Origin: Stenotrophomonas cyclobalanopsidis
GTDB taxonomy: Bacteria; Pseudomonadota; Gammaproteobacteria; Xanthomonadales; Xanthomonadaceae
Length of the DNA: 64,000 nucleotides
Direction of reading: 5' to 3'
Assembly (NCBI RefSeq): GCF_008710035.1
Contig: NZ_VYKI01000011.1
Location: 34,059-98,058, forward strand
Positions within the stretch are counted from its first letter, which is position 1. Each line of letters opens with the position of its first letter. Below are positions 9,373 to 17,971 of the stretch, one piece after another. Made by a program: the position numbers and the translations under genes. The notes under the pieces are model-generated. The model was not told the DNA's origin, made no database searches, and saw only the letters and a list, made by a program, of their open reading frames with translations.

Positions 9373-10278
9373 TCACCCCAGTACCCACATCCACGCCGGC
9401 AGCGTCACCAGCGACAGCACGATCCCGTACCCCACCAGCGCCGCCGCCAACCGCGGTGCCAGCCGGTGCGAGATCGCCAGCGCGGCCGCGGTGATCATCG
9501 TCGGCATCGCAGACTCAAGAATGTTGGCCTTCAACATCAACCCCTGCATGCCCAGCGCCCACGACAGCGGCAACGCCAGCGCCGGCAGCACCAGCAGCTT
9601 CAGCAGCAGGCCCACCGCCAGCGGACGCAGCTCTTCGCGGCGCAGGCGCAGCTGGATCGACAGCCCGACCGCCAGCATCACCAGCGGCAGCATCGCGTCG
9701 GCCAGCTGCTTCAATGCGGTGCCAATCCACGACGGCGGCTGCGCCGGCATCAGCAGCAGCGCGAACAGCAGCGCCCACAGCGGCGGGAAGCGGCTGATGC
9801 GGCCCAGCACCTGCAGTGCCGTCGGCGGGCGGTCGCCGCTGTAACGCGCCAGCACGAGCAGGCCAAAGGTGGACAGCAGCAGGAAGGTGCCGAACTGGTC
9901 GTAGACCACCGCATAGGGCAAGGCGGCGTCGCCCAGCAACGCGCGCACCATCGGGTAGCCGATGAAGCTGGAATTGGCCAGCGCCACGCAGATCAGCAGC
10001 ACCGCGTGCACGTCGCGGGCGAAGCCGAACACGCGGGTGGCCAGGCTGACCAGTGCCCAGGTGGCCAGCATCAGCAGCCACGGCGTGGCCATCAGACCCA
10101 GCAGGCTGGCATCCAGCTGCAGGCGCGGCACGTAGGTCAGCACCGCCGCGGGCAGGCAGACGTACAGCACCACTTTGTTGAGCGTCTCGGCGGCGTTGTC
10201 CGGCAGCGCGCGCAGGCGGGCAAACAGCATGCCCAGCCCGAGCATGGCAAGGATCAGGGCGAACGCATCGAAGGCCAT
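9373..10278 (-). CDS. AEC family transporter
   Basis: A 301-residue inner-membrane protein with about ten hydrophobic helices from residue 3 to the end, of the auxin-efflux-carrier family. Bacterial members export or exchange small carboxylates; the substrate cannot be read from sequence. The helix-breaking segment near VYDQFGTFLLLSTFG fits the family's substrate-site loop. The ATG at 10278 is chosen because AGGGGGAG lies about seven bases upstream. It is transcribed away from the TPR gene region and ends at the palindromic element at 9195-9364. Confidence 0.85.
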   Translation of the reverse strand: MAFDAFALILAMLGLGMLFARLRALPDNAAETLNKVVLYVCLPAAVLTYVPRLQLDASLLGLMATPWLLMLATWALVSLATRVFGFARDVHAVLLICVALANSSFIGYPMVRALLGDAALPYAVVYDQFGTFLLLSTFGLLVLARYSGDRPPTALQVLGRISRFPPLWALLFALLLMPAQPPSWIGTALKQLADAMLPLVMLAVGLSIQLRLRREELRPLAVGLLLKLLVLPALALPLSWALGMQGLMLKANILESAMPTMITAAALAISHRLAPRLAAALVGYGIVLSLVTLPAWMWVLG

Positions 10279-10332
10279 GGGCGGCTCCCCCTCAGGCACA
10301 CGCCAGCGACGCGCTTGATTGTGCGATGCAGC

Positions 10333-10357
10333 ACCGCAGGCGGCAAGCGCCTGCGGT
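10333..10357 (-). terminator. Hairpin after the TPR gene
   Basis: A perfect 10-bp stem (accgcaggcg, five-base loop, cgcctgcggt) sits seven bases past the stop of the minus-strand TPR gene. It has no long T tract, so it may be a weak terminator or an RNA-stabilising hairpin. Confidence 0.5.
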
Positions 10358-10363
10358 CATGCC

Positions 10364-10999
10364 TCACGGCCAGGCCGGCGGCGCCGAGGCCCAGGCCTGC
10401 TGCACTTCCGCCAGGCTGGCGCGCTCGTCATCGCGCCAGGCCGGCAGCAGCTGCGGGTAACGACTGCTGTCGTTCCACTGGGTCGGCTCGGTGCGCACGG
10501 CGGCGGCATACCACTTCACCGCTTCCTGCTGCTGGCCGGCCCGCCACAACGCCAGCGCATAGGTGGGCGGAATCCACGCGGCATTGCTGCGCAGGTTGTT
10601 GGCCACCGACTGCCATTGTTCCAGCGCGGCCAGCGGCTGGCCCTGGCGCAGCAGATCCCAGCCGTAGTTCCAGCGCACGCTGCGGCCCAGAACACTCTGG
10701 ATGGGCGCTTCGGCCATGGCTTCGTGATAGAGCTGGCTTCCCACTTCCGCCCGCCCCTGCGCGATGGCCACCGACGCCAGCTGTGCGGTGGCCTCCAGGC
10801 TCTTCCGGCCCCGCTCGCGCTGCTTCAACAGCTGCGCGATCAGGTCCTCGCCGGCGCCACTCACCACGATGATCGGTGCGGCGGCAGCATCATTGTCGAA
10901 ATAGAATTCCTGCGGTGCCGGCAATGCCGGTGCCGCCCATGCGGCGGCCGCGCTCGAGACCAGCAGCACGCCGGCCAGGAACTGTCCTGCAACTGACAT
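10364..10999 (-). CDS. Secreted tetratricopeptide-repeat-like protein
   Basis: A 211-residue protein with an N-terminal signal peptide (residues 1-22, ending AWAA). The body is helical with TPR-like units, for example NYGWDLLRQGQPLAALEQWQ and ALALWRAGQQQEAVKWYAAA. It is probably a periplasmic scaffold of unknown partner. The ATG at 10999 is preferred to an upstream one because it gives a clean signal peptide. It is divergent from the large oxidoreductase gene at 11168 and separate from the AEC gene. Confidence 0.75.
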   Translation of the reverse strand: MSVAGQFLAGVLLVSSAAAAWAAPALPAPQEFYFDNDAAAAPIIVVSGAGEDLIAQLLKQRERGRKSLEATAQLASVAIAQGRAEVGSQLYHEAMAEAPIQSVLGRSVRWNYGWDLLRQGQPLAALEQWQSVANNLRSNAAWIPPTYALALWRAGQQQEAVKWYAAAVRTEPTQWNDSSRYPQLLPAWRDDERASLAEVQQAWASAPPAWP

Positions 11000-11167
11000 C
11001 AAATTTCCCCCGGGTTGAAACACCAACCTCCCCTCTCCCCCCGATCCTAACCCCAGCAAGGCCGCCGATGCGAGTGCCGGGCCTTCCGGGCCCCACTGTT
11101 ACAATTCGCGCCTTCCCCGCCGCGTGCCCGCACGCGGCCGGTGCCAGCCGATCCTACCGGGCCAGCC

Positions 11168-14100
11168 ATGACCAGTACCGCGCAACTCACTTCGCCCTCT
11201 TCCGCCGACCTGATCGACCGTGATTACACGCTCGACCACAAGTACACCCGCAACGAGGGGCGGATCTACCTGAGTGGCGTGCAGGCACTGGTCCGGCTGC
11301 CGTTGATGCAGCGCCTGCGCGATGCGCACGAAGGCATCGACAGCGCCGGCTTCGTCAGTGGCTACCGCGGCAGCCCGCTGGGTGGCTTCGACCTGGAACT
11401 GTGGCGCGCGCGCAAGCACCTGGAAGCGGCGAAGGTGAAGTTCACCCCCGGCCTCAACGAGGACCTGGGCGCCACCATGGTCTGGGGCACGCAGCAGACC
11501 AACCTGTTCCCCGGCGCCAACGTGCAGGGCGTGTTCGGCATGTGGTACGGCAAGGGCCCGGGCGTGGACCGCTGCGGCGACGTGTTCAAGCACGCCAATG
11601 CCGCCGGTACCTCGCGCCATGGCGGCGTGCTGGCCCTGGCCGCCGATGACCATGCCTGCCGCAGCTCGACCCTCCCGCATGGCAGCGAAGACGAATTCGT
11701 CAGCGCGATGATGCCGGTGCTGAACCCGGCCGGCGTGCAGGACATCCTCGACATGGGCCTGCTCGGCTGGGCGATGAGCCGCTATACCGGGCGCTGGGTC
11801 GGCTTCAAGACCATTGCCGAGACGGTGGAATCGTCGGCATCCGTCGAGGTCGACCCGCTGGCCAGGCGCATCGTGCTGCCGGAAGACTTCGACATGCCCA
11901 GCGGCGGCCTCAATATCCGCTGGCCGGACCCGCCGCTGGACCAGGAGATGCGCCTGCACCGCTATGCGGTGAAGGCCGCGCAGGCCTTTGCCCGCGCCAA
12001 CGGCATCGACAAGGTGGTGATGGACGCGCCGCGCGCACGGCTGGGCATCGTCACCACCGGCAAGAGCTACCTGGACGTGCTGCAGGCGCTGGAATACCTG
12101 GGCCTGGATGAAGCCGCGTGCGCCGACATCGGCATCCGCGTGTACAAGGTCGGCATGACCTGGCCGCTGGAGCCGGAGGGCATCGCCCGCTTCGCGCAGG
12201 GCCTGGAAGACATCATCGTGGTGGAGGAGAAGCGTGCCTTCATCGAGCGCCAGATGAAGGAACGGTTCTTCAACTGGCCGGCCAGCTGGGGCCAGCGCCC
12301 ATCCATCGTCGGCAAGTACGACGAAAGCGGCGAGTGGATCCTGCCGTCCACCGGCGAGCTGACCCCGGCTACCATCGCCGGCGTGATCGGCCGCCGCATC
12401 CAGAAGTTCTTCAACAACGAATCGATCGAACAGCGCCTGCAGTGGATGCAGGAAAAGGAAGCCGAGCTTGCGTTGCCGCGCGCCAGCTTCCCGCGCGTGC
12501 CGCACTACTGCTCCGGCTGCCCGCACAACACCTCCACCCAGGTGCCGGAAGGCTCGCGGGCACTGGCCGGCATCGGTTGCCATTACATGGTGACCTGGAT
12601 GGACCGCAGCACCGACACCTTCACCCACATGGGCGGCGAAGGCGTGACGTGGGCCGGGCAGGCGCCGTTCACCGATACCCCGCACGTGTTCCAGAACCTG
12701 GGTGACGGCACCTATTTCCACAGCGGCTCGCTGGCGATCCGCCAGGCGGTGGCTGCCGGGGTGAACATCACCTACAAGATCCTCTACAACGATGCGGTGG
12801 CAATGACCGGCGGTCAGCCGGTGGACGGCCCGCTGAGCGTACCCGACATCGCCAGGCAGATGCGCGCCGAAGGCATCCACACCATCGTGGTGCTGTCGGA
12901 CAACATCGGCAAGTGGACCGGCCAGCGCGAGCATTTCCCCAGCGACGTCGAGTTCCACGACCGCAGCGAACTGGACGCCGTGCAGAAGCGCCTGCGCGAA
13001 GTGAAGGGTGTTTCGATCCTGATCTACGAACAGACCTGCGCCACCGAAAAGCGTCGCCGCCGCAAGCGCGGCAAGCTGGAAGACCCCCAGAAGCGCGTGC
13101 TGATCAATTCGCTGGTCTGCGAAGGCTGCGGCGACTGCGGCAAGAAGAGCTTCTGCGTCTCGGTGCTGCCGAAGGAAACCGAATTCGGGCGCAAGCGCGA
13201 GATCGACCAGTCCAACTGCAACAAGGACTATTCCTGCGTGAATGGTTTCTGCCCGAGCTTCGTCACCGTGCATGGTGGCCAGCCGCGCAAGGGCAGCAAG
13301 CGCGATGCTTCCACGCTGCTGGACAACCTGCCGGCGCCGACCATCCGCGGCACGCTGGAACAGCCCTGGAACATCCTGATCACCGGCGTCGGCGGTACCG
13401 GCGTGGTGACCATCGGCGCCCTGCTGGGCATGGCCGGCCACCTGGAAGGCAAGGGCGCGAGCGTGCTCGACCAGACCGGCCTGGCGCAGAAGGGCGGCGC
13501 GGTGACCACGCATATCCGCATCGCCCGTCGCCCGGACGACATCCACGCCGTGCGCATCGCCGCCGGCGAGGCCGACCTGGTGCTGGGCTGCGACATGGTG
13601 GTGGTGAACGATTACTGGGCGCTGTCGAAGGTCCGCGCCGGCCGTTCGCAGGTCGTGCTCAACACCTATGAAGCGATGCCGGGTACCTTCACCACGCGCC
13701 CGGACATGCAGTTCCCGGCCGCCGACATCGTGGCCGGCGTGCGCGTGGCGCTGGGCGGCCAGGAGCCGCTGCAGCTCGACGCCACCCAGCTGGCCACCGC
13801 GCTGCTCGGCGATGCCATTGCCGCCAACCTGTTCATCCTCGGCTACGCGTGGCAGCACGGCCTGGTTCCGCTGTCGTTCGACTCGCTGATGCGTGCCATC
13901 GAACTGAACGGTGCCGCCGTGGCGATGAACCAGCAGGCCTTCGCCTGGGGCCGCCTGGCCGTGGTCGACCCGCAGGCCGTGCAGCAGGCCGCCGGCCTGG
14001 TGCGCAACCGCCACACCGATACCGAATCCACCCCGGGCCCGCTGCACCCGCTGCCGCCGGGCGAGTGGGAAGGCAACGAATGGGGCGCCACCGCCGCACC

Positions 14101-14854
14101 GCGCAACACCGCCGACGAACGCGAACTGCGCGGCCTGCCCTCGCATGGTGGCGAGGTGGCCTTCCTGCCGCTGGACGACGCGCGCCTGTCGCGTTCGCTG
14201 GATGAAATGATCGAGCGCCGCGCCACATTCCTGGTCGAGTACCAGGACGCCGCCTACGCCAACCGCTACCGCAGCCTGGTCGAACGCGTACGTGCGGCCG
14301 AAGCCGAACGCATCGGCGGCTCCACCGCGCTGACCGAAACCGTGGCCCGCTACCTGTTCAAGCTGATGGCCTACAAGGACGAGTACGAAGTGGCCCGCCT
14401 GTACACCAGCGGCGATTTCCAGCGCCGCCTGCAGCAGCAGTTCGAGGGCGATTACCAGCTGCGCTTCCACCTCGCGCCGCCGCTGTTCGCGAAGAAGGAC
14501 GAGCAGGGCCGCCTGCTGAAGAAGGAATACGGCCCGTGGATGTTCAAGGCCTTCGGCCTGCTGGCCAAGCTGAAGTTCCTGCGCGGCGGCCGCCTGGATG
14601 TGTTCGGTCGCACTGAAGAGCGGCGCATGGAGCGCCAGCTGATCGCCGATTACGAAGCCACCGTGCAGCAGCTGCTGGAAGGCCTGGAAGACGGCCGCCT
14701 GGCTCTGGCCGTGGAAATCGCCAGCGTGCCCGAGCACATCCGCGGCTTCGGCCACGTCAAGGAAGCGCACTACGAACAGGCCAAGGCACGCGAGGCCGCG
14801 CTGCTGGCGCAGTGGCGCAACCCGAAGGCGCTGCACATCGTGCAGGTGGCTTGA
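11168..14854 (+). CDS. Fused indolepyruvate:ferredoxin oxidoreductase
   Basis: A 1228-residue single-chain enzyme of the 2-oxoacid:acceptor oxidoreductase group. It decarboxylates aryl (or branched) pyruvates to acyl-CoA using thiamine diphosphate and iron-sulfur electron transfer. An IorA-like thiamine region fills the first part (SGYRGSPLGG near 65; CSGCPHN near 450). A [4Fe-4S] segment with CEGCGDCG and further cysteines lies near 652-695. An IorB-like gamma region follows with GVGGTGVVTIGALLG and QTGLAQKGGAV. The fused form is the one found in aerobic proteobacteria. A Pro/Gly-rich linker near 955-985 (PLHPLPPGEWEG) looks like an insertion. It is monocistronic. Confidence 0.9.
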   Translation: MTSTAQLTSPSSADLIDRDYTLDHKYTRNEGRIYLSGVQALVRLPLMQRLRDAHEGIDSAGFVSGYRGSPLGGFDLELWRARKHLEAAKVKFTPGLNEDLGATMVWGTQQTNLFPGANVQGVFGMWYGKGPGVDRCGDVFKHANAAGTSRHGGVLALAADDHACRSSTLPHGSEDEFVSAMMPVLNPAGVQDILDMGLLGWAMSRYTGRWVGFKTIAETVESSASVEVDPLARRIVLPEDFDMPSGGLNIRWPDPPLDQEMRLHRYAVKAAQAFARANGIDKVVMDAPRARLGIVTTGKSYLDVLQALEYLGLDEAACADIGIRVYKVGMTWPLEPEGIARFAQGLEDIIVVEEKRAFIERQMKERFFNWPASWGQRPSIVGKYDESGEWILPSTGELTPATIAGVIGRRIQKFFNNESIEQRLQWMQEKEAELALPRASFPRVPHYCSGCPHNTSTQVPEGSRALAGIGCHYMVTWMDRSTDTFTHMGGEGVTWAGQAPFTDTPHVFQNLGDGTYFHSGSLAIRQAVAAGVNITYKILYNDAVAMTGGQPVDGPLSVPDIARQMRAEGIHTIVVLSDNIGKWTGQREHFPSDVEFHDRSELDAVQKRLREVKGVSILIYEQTCATEKRRRRKRGKLEDPQKRVLINSLVCEGCGDCGKKSFCVSVLPKETEFGRKREIDQSNCNKDYSCVNGFCPSFVTVHGGQPRKGSKRDASTLLDNLPAPTIRGTLEQPWNILITGVGGTGVVTIGALLGMAGHLEGKGASVLDQTGLAQKGGAVTTHIRIARRPDDIHAVRIAAGEADLVLGCDMVVVNDYWALSKVRAGRSQVVLNTYEAMPGTFTTRPDMQFPAADIVAGVRVALGGQEPLQLDATQLATALLGDAIAANLFILGYAWQHGLVPLSFDSLMRAIELNGAAVAMNQQAFAWGRLAVVDPQAVQQAAGLVRNRHTDTESTPGPLHPLPPGEWEGNEWGATAAPRNTADERELRGLPSHGGEVAFLPLDDARLSRSLDEMIERRATFLVEYQDAAYANRYRSLVERVRAAEAERIGGSTALTETVARYLFKLMAYKDEYEVARLYTSGDFQRRLQQQFEGDYQLRFHLAPPLFAKKDEQGRLLKKEYGPWMFKAFGLLAKLKFLRGGRLDVFGRTEERRMERQLIADYEATVQQLLEGLEDGRLALAVEIASVPEHIRGFGHVKEAHYEQAKAREAALLAQWRNPKALHIVQVA

Positions 14855-14954
14855 CCGTCAGCAGAGCCCGATCGGCCATTGGCCGACTGCCCGGGGGGGT
14901 TCGCGCCAGAAACGCTGGCGATCAATGCCAGCCAACGTCGACACTTCAGAATTT

Positions 14955-15025
14955 GTTGTCGTTCAATGACATTTTTAGAATGTTATCGAACGGCGACTTT
15001 TGATTAAATGTTGCCGAGCGCATAC
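14955..15025 (+). promoter_or_regulatory. hipBA control region with three spaced operator-like boxes
   Basis: Three related 16-mers lie in the AT-rich gap before hipB: gttgtcgttcaatgac (14955), gttatcgaacggcgac (14982) and gttgccgagcgcatac (15010). They are spaced 27 and 28 bases, close to the spacing of HipB operators in E. coli. The boxes overlap the likely promoter and end ten bases before the hipB start, as expected for autorepression by HipB and HipBA. This is inference from pattern only. Confidence 0.55.
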
Positions 15026-15034
15026 ATTGGACGT

Positions 15035-15358
15035 ATGGACGTCCTGCGAACTTCCCGAGACTTGGGCGTGGTCATCCGCCAGCGTCGCAAAGCACTGCGT
15101 TGGGATCAGGCCCAACTGGCCGAACGCGTAGGCGTCAGTCGGCAATGGGTCATCGAAATGGAGAAGGGCAAGCCACGGGTGGAGCTGCAACTGGTGCTGC
15201 GTACGCTCAACGTCCTCGGCCTGATACTGGCTACGGGCACCGTCGAGGGAATGGCCTCCCCTGCTGCATCGTCGGAAATGCCTCTGGAACTGCCTGATAT
15301 CGACACTATCGTGGATGGCAACGGCTGCGCCCGGATGAGCACCGCGCGACTGCCATGA
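15035..15358 (+). CDS. hipB: HipB-like antitoxin, XRE-family regulator
   Basis: A 107-residue protein with a Cro/CI helix-turn-helix at about residues 8-62: LGVVIRQRRKALRWDQAQLA, then VGVSRQWVIEMEKGK. The C-terminal tail is polar and probably contacts the toxin. It lies 68 bases upstream of hipA. By family it neutralises HipA and represses the operon through the boxes at 14955-15025. The ATG at 15035 is chosen over one nine codons earlier because the earlier one lies within the third operator-like box. Base composition is less GC-rich than in the neighbours, a sign of acquisition. Confidence 0.85.
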   Translation: MDVLRTSRDLGVVIRQRRKALRWDQAQLAERVGVSRQWVIEMEKGKPRVELQLVLRTLNVLGLILATGTVEGMASPAASSEMPLELPDIDTIVDGNGCARMSTARLP

Positions 15359-15426
15359 CGTTGGGGCGTAGAAAGCCCCACAAGGCCGTCTGACATCCCC
15401 TTCCTCCCGGACATCGTGCCTCCTGC

Positions 15427-16713
15427 ATGGATCTCAACGTACTCCTTTCCAACAGACTGGCTGGATACCTGGGACAGGATGCAAATGGCCATCCCACATT
15501 CCGGTACGCAGACAGTTGGCGCCAGACGCCGGGCGCCTATCCCTTGTCACTTGCACTTCCATTGACAGAGAACAGCGCGCCCGCTGCCACGCTCTCTGCG
15601 GTCCTGTGGGGTCTGCTTCCCGATAACGAGGCCCTCCTGCAGCGATGGGCTTCCCGGTTCCACGTTTCGTCCCGGAACCCGGTCGCGTTGCTGTCACATG
15701 TCGGTGAAGACTGTGCCGGTGCGGTCCAGTTCGTAAGAAGCGAACGGCTCGCCGCAGTACTTGCCGGTGAGGACGATCGGCAGGAGCCGCTGTCCTTCCA
15801 TGAGGTCGCCCAGCGCCTTCAGCGGATCCGGGTGGACCAGATTGCAGCGCGGCAACCTGATGATGTCGGCCAGTTCAGCCTGGCCGGCGCGCAGCCCAAG
15901 ATCGCCCTGATGCAACGCGACGATGGGGGTTGGGCAATTCCGGCCGGTCGCATCCCCACCACGCATATCCTCAAACCCCCCAGTGGCGACTACGACGGAT
16001 TCGTGGAGAACGAGGTCTTCTGTCTGCGCCTGGCCAGTCAACTCGGCATGTCGGCTGCGTCCACTGAAATGATCTGCATGGAGGATGCACAGGCCATTGC
16101 GGTGACGCGCTTCGACCGCGTACGAACAGCGCACGGTTGGCAACGCGTTCACCAGGAAGACTTCTTCCAAGCGCTGGGTGTCATGCCACACATCAAGTAC
16201 CAGAATCAGGGCGGACCGGGGCCGGCCGATCTGGCGCGCGTGCTTTGGGAACATTCCAGCAAGCCGCGAGCGGATGTCGAAAGACTGCTGCAGGCACTGC
16301 AGTTCAACTATCTGATAGGCGGCACTGACGCGCATGCCAAGAACTATTCGCTGCTGATCGGCGCACAAGGAAACGTTCGCCTTGCCCCGCTGTATGACAT
16401 CTCAAGTGCACTGCCCTATGCACATCTGCAGCAACGCAAGATCAAGATGGCCATGAAGATCGGCAGTCATTACCGCTGGTGGGATGTCCGCTTGGCGGAT
16501 TGGGAGGCCACCGCTGATGGAATGAAACTGGACCCGCAGAAAGCGCTGTCGGGCCTGTTCGAAATGGCAACAGAGCTTCCCGGCATCGCCCGGGCGTTGC
16601 TTGCGGGACTGCAGGCAGAGGGCATGCGCCATCCGGTTCTGGAACGTCTAGCGGACGGCATCAGCGCAAGCTGCCAGCGCTGCCTGCGGCAATTCGAACA
16701 ATCCGCTACCTGA
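15427..16713 (+). CDS. hipA: HipA serine/threonine kinase toxin
   Basis: A 428-residue HipA kinase, full length for the family. Visible features: an N-terminal subdomain (1-100); the activation-loop serine in FSLAGAQPK (Ser151, matching E. coli Ser150); the catalytic loop GGTDAHAKN with Asp301; and the metal-binding Asp324 in LYDISS. In E. coli HipA phosphorylates glutamyl-tRNA synthetase, stopping translation and causing persistence. All key residues are present, so it should be active. No good ribosome-binding site precedes the ATG, which may keep toxin output below antitoxin. Its stop directly abuts the stop of the convergent methyltransferase gene. GC content looks lower than in flanking genes. 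Confidence 0.9.
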   Translation: MDLNVLLSNRLAGYLGQDANGHPTFRYADSWRQTPGAYPLSLALPLTENSAPAATLSAVLWGLLPDNEALLQRWASRFHVSSRNPVALLSHVGEDCAGAVQFVRSERLAAVLAGEDDRQEPLSFHEVAQRLQRIRVDQIAARQPDDVGQFSLAGAQPKIALMQRDDGGWAIPAGRIPTTHILKPPSGDYDGFVENEVFCLRLASQLGMSAASTEMICMEDAQAIAVTRFDRVRTAHGWQRVHQEDFFQALGVMPHIKYQNQGGPGPADLARVLWEHSSKPRADVERLLQALQFNYLIGGTDAHAKNYSLLIGAQGNVRLAPLYDISSALPYAHLQQRKIKMAMKIGSHYRWWDVRLADWEATADGMKLDPQKALSGLFEMATELPGIARALLAGLQAEGMRHPVLERLADGISASCQRCLRQFEQSAT

Positions 16714-17328
16714 TTAGCCCAAACGCCACAGCAGCAGGCGGTTGTTGGCCGGCATCGCCACGTCGCGCACGCGGGTGAAGCCGTTGTACTCGGCCAGCGT
16801 CTGCACGGCTTCCGCGTCGCGGATGCCGCTGTGCGGGTCACGTGCCTGCAGCCAGCCATCAAACTGCGCGTTGCTGTCGCTGGTGTAGCGGCCGCCGTAG
16901 TTGAACGGGCCGTAGACCGCCAGCAGCGCACCGTGGCGCAACAGCCGCGGCAGTGCAGCGAACAGCGCCTGCACGTGCTCCCAGCTCATGATGTGCAGGG
17001 TATTGGCAGTGAATGCCGCATCGAACGTGCTGCCCTCGGGCAGCGTCAGGCCCGGGGCCGGTGGCAGTTCCACCTGCAGCGCCACGGGCGGCAGCAGATT
17101 GAGCAGCGCCGCCTCGGCGCGCCAGGCCTCGATGCCGGGCAGGTGGTCCGGGTGGTCGCTGGGCTGCCAGCGCAGCCACGGCCAGCGCTCGGCGAAGAAG
17201 GCCGCGTGCTGGCCGGTGCCGCTGCCGATTTCCAGCACCCGATGCCGGTCGCCCATCCATGGGTCGAGCGCGGCCGCGATCGGTTCGCGGTTGCGTTCGC
17301 AGGCTTCTGAATACGGCTTGCTCGACAT
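16714..17328 (-). CDS. DUF938 SAM-dependent methyltransferase
   Basis: A 204-residue class I methyltransferase-fold protein of the DUF938 family. The opening KPYSEACERNREPI is the family hallmark; the SAM-binding loop is VLEIGSGTGQHAAFF, then NTLHIMSWE. Substrate is unknown. The ATG at 17328 is chosen over one twelve codons upstream because family members begin at this motif. It converges on hipA with no bases between the two stops, so no terminator separates them. Confidence 0.8.
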   Translation of the reverse strand: MSSKPYSEACERNREPIAAALDPWMGDRHRVLEIGSGTGQHAAFFAERWPWLRWQPSDHPDHLPGIEAWRAEAALLNLLPPVALQVELPPAPGLTLPEGSTFDAAFTANTLHIMSWEHVQALFAALPRLLRHGALLAVYGPFNYGGRYTSDSNAQFDGWLQARDPHSGIRDAEAVQTLAEYNGFTRVRDVAMPANNRLLLWRLG

Positions 17329-17375
17329 CGGGGAACGTCCGGGCGGGGTCGCCCCATTGTGCACGAGGGGGGTGT

Positions 17376-17565
17376 TCTGGGCAGGGCTTGCAGCCCTGCA
17401 CCTGCTTCAAGCCACAGCAACGGCAACAGCCACGTCAAGTTCAAAAGCGGCTTTCCGTAGGATGGCGGGGTGGGTCCGGTTGAGGGGGACGGCGTGAATC
17501 CGTCCATGGAGGCTCGGTCGCGCCATCCATGGCGCTCACGCCCCCTCAACCGGACCCACCCCGCC
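17376..17565. repeat. Palindromic element with conserved tail (copy 2, inverted)
   Basis: The tail comes first (17376-17463, with gggcttgcagccctgc and ttcaaaagcggctttccgt), then the hairpin with arms ggcggggtgggtccggttga (17464) and its inverse ending at 17565. It is the mirror arrangement of the copy at 9195-9364. The spacer carries gtgaatccgtcc and gcgccatccatggcgctc, also found at 8941-9042. With the element at 17675-17846 it makes a head-to-head pair in the gap before the tldD operon. Confidence 0.75.
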
Positions 17566-17674
17566 TTTGACAGTTTCCTGCGGTCTGTTGGAACGGCTCT
17601 TGGGGTCATTTCGATATCTGACAGATGTGTCGACCAAGGTCGACACCTACCAACAGCCGCAGAGATCTGTCAGC

Positions 17675-17846
<172 letters not shown>

Positions 17847-17971
17847 GAAACCCTCCCCTACCATGACTGCAGTCACTTGCCCGATCGCCCCGCGCTGGCG
17901 AAAGTCGGATAGTTGATGTGATCGGAGTGGTCCTTTGCCCTCCGCACAGGTGTGAAAGAGAGAGAGACGCT

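Noticed and set aside
9221..9844. Plus-strand frame over the palindromic element and the end of the AEC transporter gene
   Set aside because: It crosses non-coding repeats and then runs antisense to a clear membrane transporter; product is low complexity.
11099..14836. A 1245-codon open frame on the minus strand opposite the oxidoreductase gene
   Set aside because: It mirrors a well-supported gene, its product is Gln/His/Arg/Ala-rich without motifs, and such antisense frames are common at high GC.
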